64,000 nt of DNA from Acinetobacter chengduensis (GTDB lineage: Bacteria; Pseudomonadota; Gammaproteobacteria; Pseudomonadales; Moraxellaceae): NCBI RefSeq assembly GCF_003664645.1, contig NZ_RCHC01000003.1, forward strand, positions 124,001 through 188,000, given 5' to 3'. Under the pieces are notes generated by a model. The model was not told the DNA's origin, did no database searches, and worked only from the letters and a program-made list of their open reading frames with translations. Numbering within the stretch: position 1 is the stretch's first letter; each line of letters begins with the position of its first letter. The translations under genes and the position numbers were made by a program. Below are positions 61,832 through 64,000 of the stretch, piece after piece.

Positions 61832-62272
61832 ATGATTGACAAATTTCTACCCACACTCGAAAAGTTCAAACAAACCGAACAGCAATATATTGATTATTTT
61901 AGTGCCAAAGGCGAAAAAGATATTTTATCCAAAGTCATTTCAAACATGAAAGGTACAGCCGAAATTCAAGCTTCTCAAGGTGTCGATGCATGGTTGGCTT
62001 ATGGTGTATATTTGCCTGCAATTGAACGTATATTTGCATTACATGCAGGTGAATCAGAAGCTGATTTTTATTCACGCACTCAATATCCACAAGAGATTGT
62101 CGAGGCCTATACCCTTTTTGATCATGATATTGCAACTTTAATAGCAGCAGATAAATATAGTCGTCTGCATCAGCACAATACCGCTGTAAATACTGCCATT
62201 TGGCCCTTAAATGATGCTGGACACAGCATTAATCTAAATGACTATCCTGCTCGCATTAAAGCAAAGATTTAA
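61832..62272 (+). CDS. Hypothetical soluble protein, ~146 aa
   Basis: Not recognised. I prefer the ATG at 61832 (MIDKFLPTLEKFKQTEQQYI), with GGGG at 61818-61821 as ribosome-binding sequence; the ATG at 61772 would add 20 unlike residues. The product is helical and soluble, with KGTAEIQASQGVDAWLAYGVYLPAIERIFALHAGESEADF and a C-terminal block NDAGHSINLNDYPARI. No metal or cofactor motif. Ordinary codon use. A terminator follows. Confidence 0.6.
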   Translation: MIDKFLPTLEKFKQTEQQYIDYFSAKGEKDILSKVISNMKGTAEIQASQGVDAWLAYGVYLPAIERIFALHAGESEADFYSRTQYPQEIVEAYTLFDHDIATLIAADKYSRLHQHNTAVNTAIWPLNDAGHSINLNDYPARIKAKI

Positions 62273-62287
62273 AAGCTATAAAAAATA

Positions 62288-62317
62288 AAAAAGCTCAATA
62301 TTGGCTATTGAGCTTTC
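62288..62317. terminator. Hairpin between the hypothetical gene and the histidine phosphatase gene
   Basis: AAAGCTCAATA/TATTGAGCTTT is an 11-base stem with a TTGGC loop. A-rich on the left and T-rich on the right. It lies between convergent stops and can serve both. Confidence 0.8.
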
Positions 62318-62378
62318 AAATTGCTTATCCACTAAATTGAATAACAAAAGTGATGCATGCAATCCACACAATATGGCT

Positions 62379-63113
62379 TTATGCTTTGGGCTGGAAATCC
62401 GCAATATTCAATTCATTTAATTGACCACGCCAAATCCACTTTAGTTTGGACTCAAGGAATATATCCCCCTCAAACCACACGAATAGCCCTTCCATCATCT
62501 TAGGCCACTCTTCACGTGTAATTCCATGCTTACCCGAAATAACCGCCAAAATAGCCGCTAAAATCGTGTCATGGCTCACCGCCAAGCTAAGACCCGAATG
62601 ATTACTTGGATGTGTGTTGTATATTAATTCCAATACATCCACCACACCACTAATAGGATGTTTCATTCCCGGCAAAGCGTTATTCACAAAGCTATTGATA
62701 AACCCCAAAGCACCTTGCTGTTTAAAGTACGGACCCGCTTGCTTGATATCTAAAACAAAACTACCTGGTTCTACCAATAAGCCTTGTTCAATAATTTCAA
62801 TATGATGGGTATTTACAGCCACAGACTTGGCATCTGCACCCTGAATCATGAGCGCAGCTGTATCTACACAGCGCTGAATAGGACTGGAGATACAATGCTC
62901 AATCACCCGATCCGTATTTTCAATTAAATACTCACCCCACGCTTCTGCTAAATCACGCCCTTGATTGGTCAATTGCAAATCATAACCTGCCAATCCCTGA
63001 CCTGTAACAACTTCACGAATCGAGTGTCGGGTAAATAAAGTCACAGGGGTTTTAGCATCAGGCAATAAATCCAACGCCTTAAACATACTAGGAGGAAGCA
63101 GATCTAGAGCCAT
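62379..63113 (-). CDS. Histidine phosphatase-family protein
   Basis: A 244-residue protein of the histidine phosphatase superfamily. The catalytic His is in LFTRHSIREVV (R-H-S-x-R-E), the phosphate-binding Arg in CISSPIQRCVDTA, and the second His in LAVSHDTILAAIL. The order and spacing (His at about 27-30, S-S-P-x-R-C at about 95-100, S-H-D near 185) are those of branch 2 acid-phosphatase-like members. The substrate is unknown. It is monocistronic, 53 bases from cysQ's stop on the same strand. Confidence 0.85.
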   Translation of the reverse strand: MALDLLPPSMFKALDLLPDAKTPVTLFTRHSIREVVTGQGLAGYDLQLTNQGRDLAEAWGEYLIENTDRVIEHCISSPIQRCVDTAALMIQGADAKSVAVNTHHIEIIEQGLLVEPGSFVLDIKQAGPYFKQQGALGFINSFVNNALPGMKHPISGVVDVLELIYNTHPSNHSGLSLAVSHDTILAAILAVISGKHGITREEWPKMMEGLFVWFEGDIFLESKLKWIWRGQLNELNIADFQPKA

Positions 63114-63166
63114 AACACATCAAATGTACAATCATTCGCATTACTATAGCATGAACAATTTTTAGC

Positions 63167-64000
63167 TCAATCGCTGTTCTGCATTAACTCAAGTGCCTGT
63201 AAAGCAAGTTTTTTCATATTGTCATCTTTAAATGCGATAAAACCACCATTTAACAAGGTCTCACGCTGATTATAAACAAATGCACGTCCTTTAAAATCGA
63301 CTAAGCCACCACCAATTCGTTCGATCAAACATTGACCTGCACTGGTATCCCATTCGCATGTCGGATGAAAGCGCGGGTAAATATCGACACGATCTTCTAA
63401 CATCATGCAAAATTTATACGCACTCCCCGCCTTAAATACCTCATAGTCGCTTAATTGCGACAATGCCTGCAAATATTCTGCATATTGGGGTTTACGTTGA
63501 CTACTTTGGCTTAACCCCACATGTATCTGCTCGGTTGTTTTGGCGGTGTAGGCACTCCACTGTTTGCTATCTATATTATATTTTAAAGGCATTCCTTGTT
63601 CTGGACAGACATACACATCACCTGTGCAAGGTATGGCCAAAATTGCAAAAACGGTATGTGCACCCGAAACCTTACTCAAATTAATGGTAAATTCAGGACG
63701 CTGATGCAAAAATTCTTTGGTGCCATCCAAAGGATCGAGTAACCAAAACTCTATCCATTGTCGGCGAAAATCTTGCTCACCTTCTTCAGATAAAATTGGC
63801 AAGTCTGATATCTGACTTAATTGCTCAAAAATATAAGCATTGACTCGATAATCTGCCTGCGTAACCGGCGATTGATCTGACTTATGAGCAATATTAAAGT
63901 CTCCTCCAACACAATACTGTCGATATTCTTCTCGCAAAATTTCGCATGCCTGTGTCACAATGGGCATCAACTGTAAGATTGTCGGGTCTTGCGGTGTTGC
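63167..64000 (-). CDS. cysQ: 3'(2'),5'-bisphosphate nucleotidase CysQ (start outside the window)
   Basis: The frame stays open to the window's right edge, so the N-terminus probably lies outside. A Met at 63967 or a TTG at 63970 would cut into the first helix of the family (here ILQLMPIVTQACEILREEY). The inositol-monophosphatase-type motifs are present: LPILSEEG (metal Glu), WLLDPLDGTKEFL (D-P-L-D-G-T) and CEWDTSAGQCLIE (W-D-x-x-A). CysQ removes 3'-phosphoadenosine phosphate made during sulfate reduction. Ends with a normal stop at 63167. At least 278 residues are visible. Confidence 0.9.
   Translation of the reverse strand, partial: ATPQDPTILQLMPIVTQACEILREEYRQYCVGGDFNIAHKSDQSPVTQADYRVNAYIFEQLSQISDLPILSEEGEQDFRRQWIEFWLLDPLDGTKEFLHQRPEFTINLSKVSGAHTVFAILAIPCTGDVYVCPEQGMPLKYNIDSKQWSAYTAKTTEQIHVGLSQSSQRKPQYAEYLQALSQLSDYEVFKAGSAYKFCMMLEDRVDIYPRFHPTCEWDTSAGQCLIERIGGGLVDFKGRAFVYNQRETLLNGGFIAFKDDNMKKLALQALELMQNSD

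Noticed and set aside
1..64000. tRNA/rRNA genes, CRISPR arrays and insertion sequences
   Set aside because: By eye I saw no cloverleaf with a TTCRANNC arm, no regularly spaced direct repeats with spacers and no transposase reading frame. A program-based search would be more sensitive.

Overview
This window reads as chromosomal DNA of an Acinetobacter-like gammaproteobacterium (Moraxellaceae). It is AT-rich, with short intergenic gaps and many classical hairpin-plus-U terminators. The gene set fits that group: a complete isc operon, a PutA without a DNA-binding domain beside an Lrp-type regulator, pgk and fba separated by a small lipoprotein gene, and phasin-like and HU genes. I see no rRNA, tRNA, CRISPR array, transposase, integrase or prophage block. 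It is mostly core genome with a few accessory spots. The first and last genes run off the window.

Layout. 0-6.4 kb: a partial membrane protein, a GNAT acetyltransferase, a PfkB-family kinase overlapping a Rieske ferredoxin, an OB-fold membrane protein, a DUF937 protein with internal repeats, a divergent DUF6231-like/DUF2797 pair and a secreted hydrolase. 6.5-10.4 kb: the periplasmic folding factor PpiD, HU-beta, a phasin-like protein and a possible UbiJ/SCP2-like membrane protein. 10.4-15.9 kb: the complete Fe-S assembly operon iscR-iscS-iscU-iscA-hscB-hscA-fdx. It has an IscR-type operator inside its own promoter and two hairpins inside the operon. 16-22.1 kb: a membrane class III cyclase, an HIT protein and mfd, with a long palindrome after mfd. 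22.4-30.3 kb: amino-acid catabolism, with aspA, then putP, an Lrp-type regulator and putA. 30.4-37.8 kb: trmA, small orphan proteins, a phosphodiester glycosidase, an LRAT-like membrane protein, a UvrD-type helicase with a DnaQ-like exonuclease nested inside it, and a bestrophin. 38-41.3 kb: glnS, ppiB, a REP-like double-hairpin element and lpxH.

41.4-45.7 kb: two DszC/SfnB-type flavin monooxygenases divergent from a DszA-type one, which looks like a module for taking sulfur from organosulfur compounds. 45.8-50.2 kb: an HpaI-type aldolase, a SieB-like membrane protein, a nitroreductase, two tandem paralogous zinc-ribbon miniproteins and a DMT permease. 50.3-53.1 kb: fba, a lipoprotein and pgk. 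53.2-56 kb: a DUF2237 protein overlapping a Maf pyrophosphatase, a gap holding a degraded coding remnant, and a JmjC ribosomal oxygenase. 56.2-58.8 kb: a two-component system (7TM-type histidine kinase and LuxR-type regulator). 59-64 kb: a protein with two GST N-terminal domains, RraA overlapping a Rossmann epimerase-like gene, rpsT with a GTG start, an orphan, a histidine phosphatase and cysQ (truncated by the window end).

The points most worth a second look are the helicase with a nested exonuclease next to the LRAT-like gene, the SieB-like gene, the twin zinc-ribbon proteins, the isc operon control elements, the palindrome at 18.1 kb and the degraded coding remnants at 54.3-54.8 kb. I found no clear multi-gene defence island or new system. 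All homology statements come from recalled family features, not from a search.
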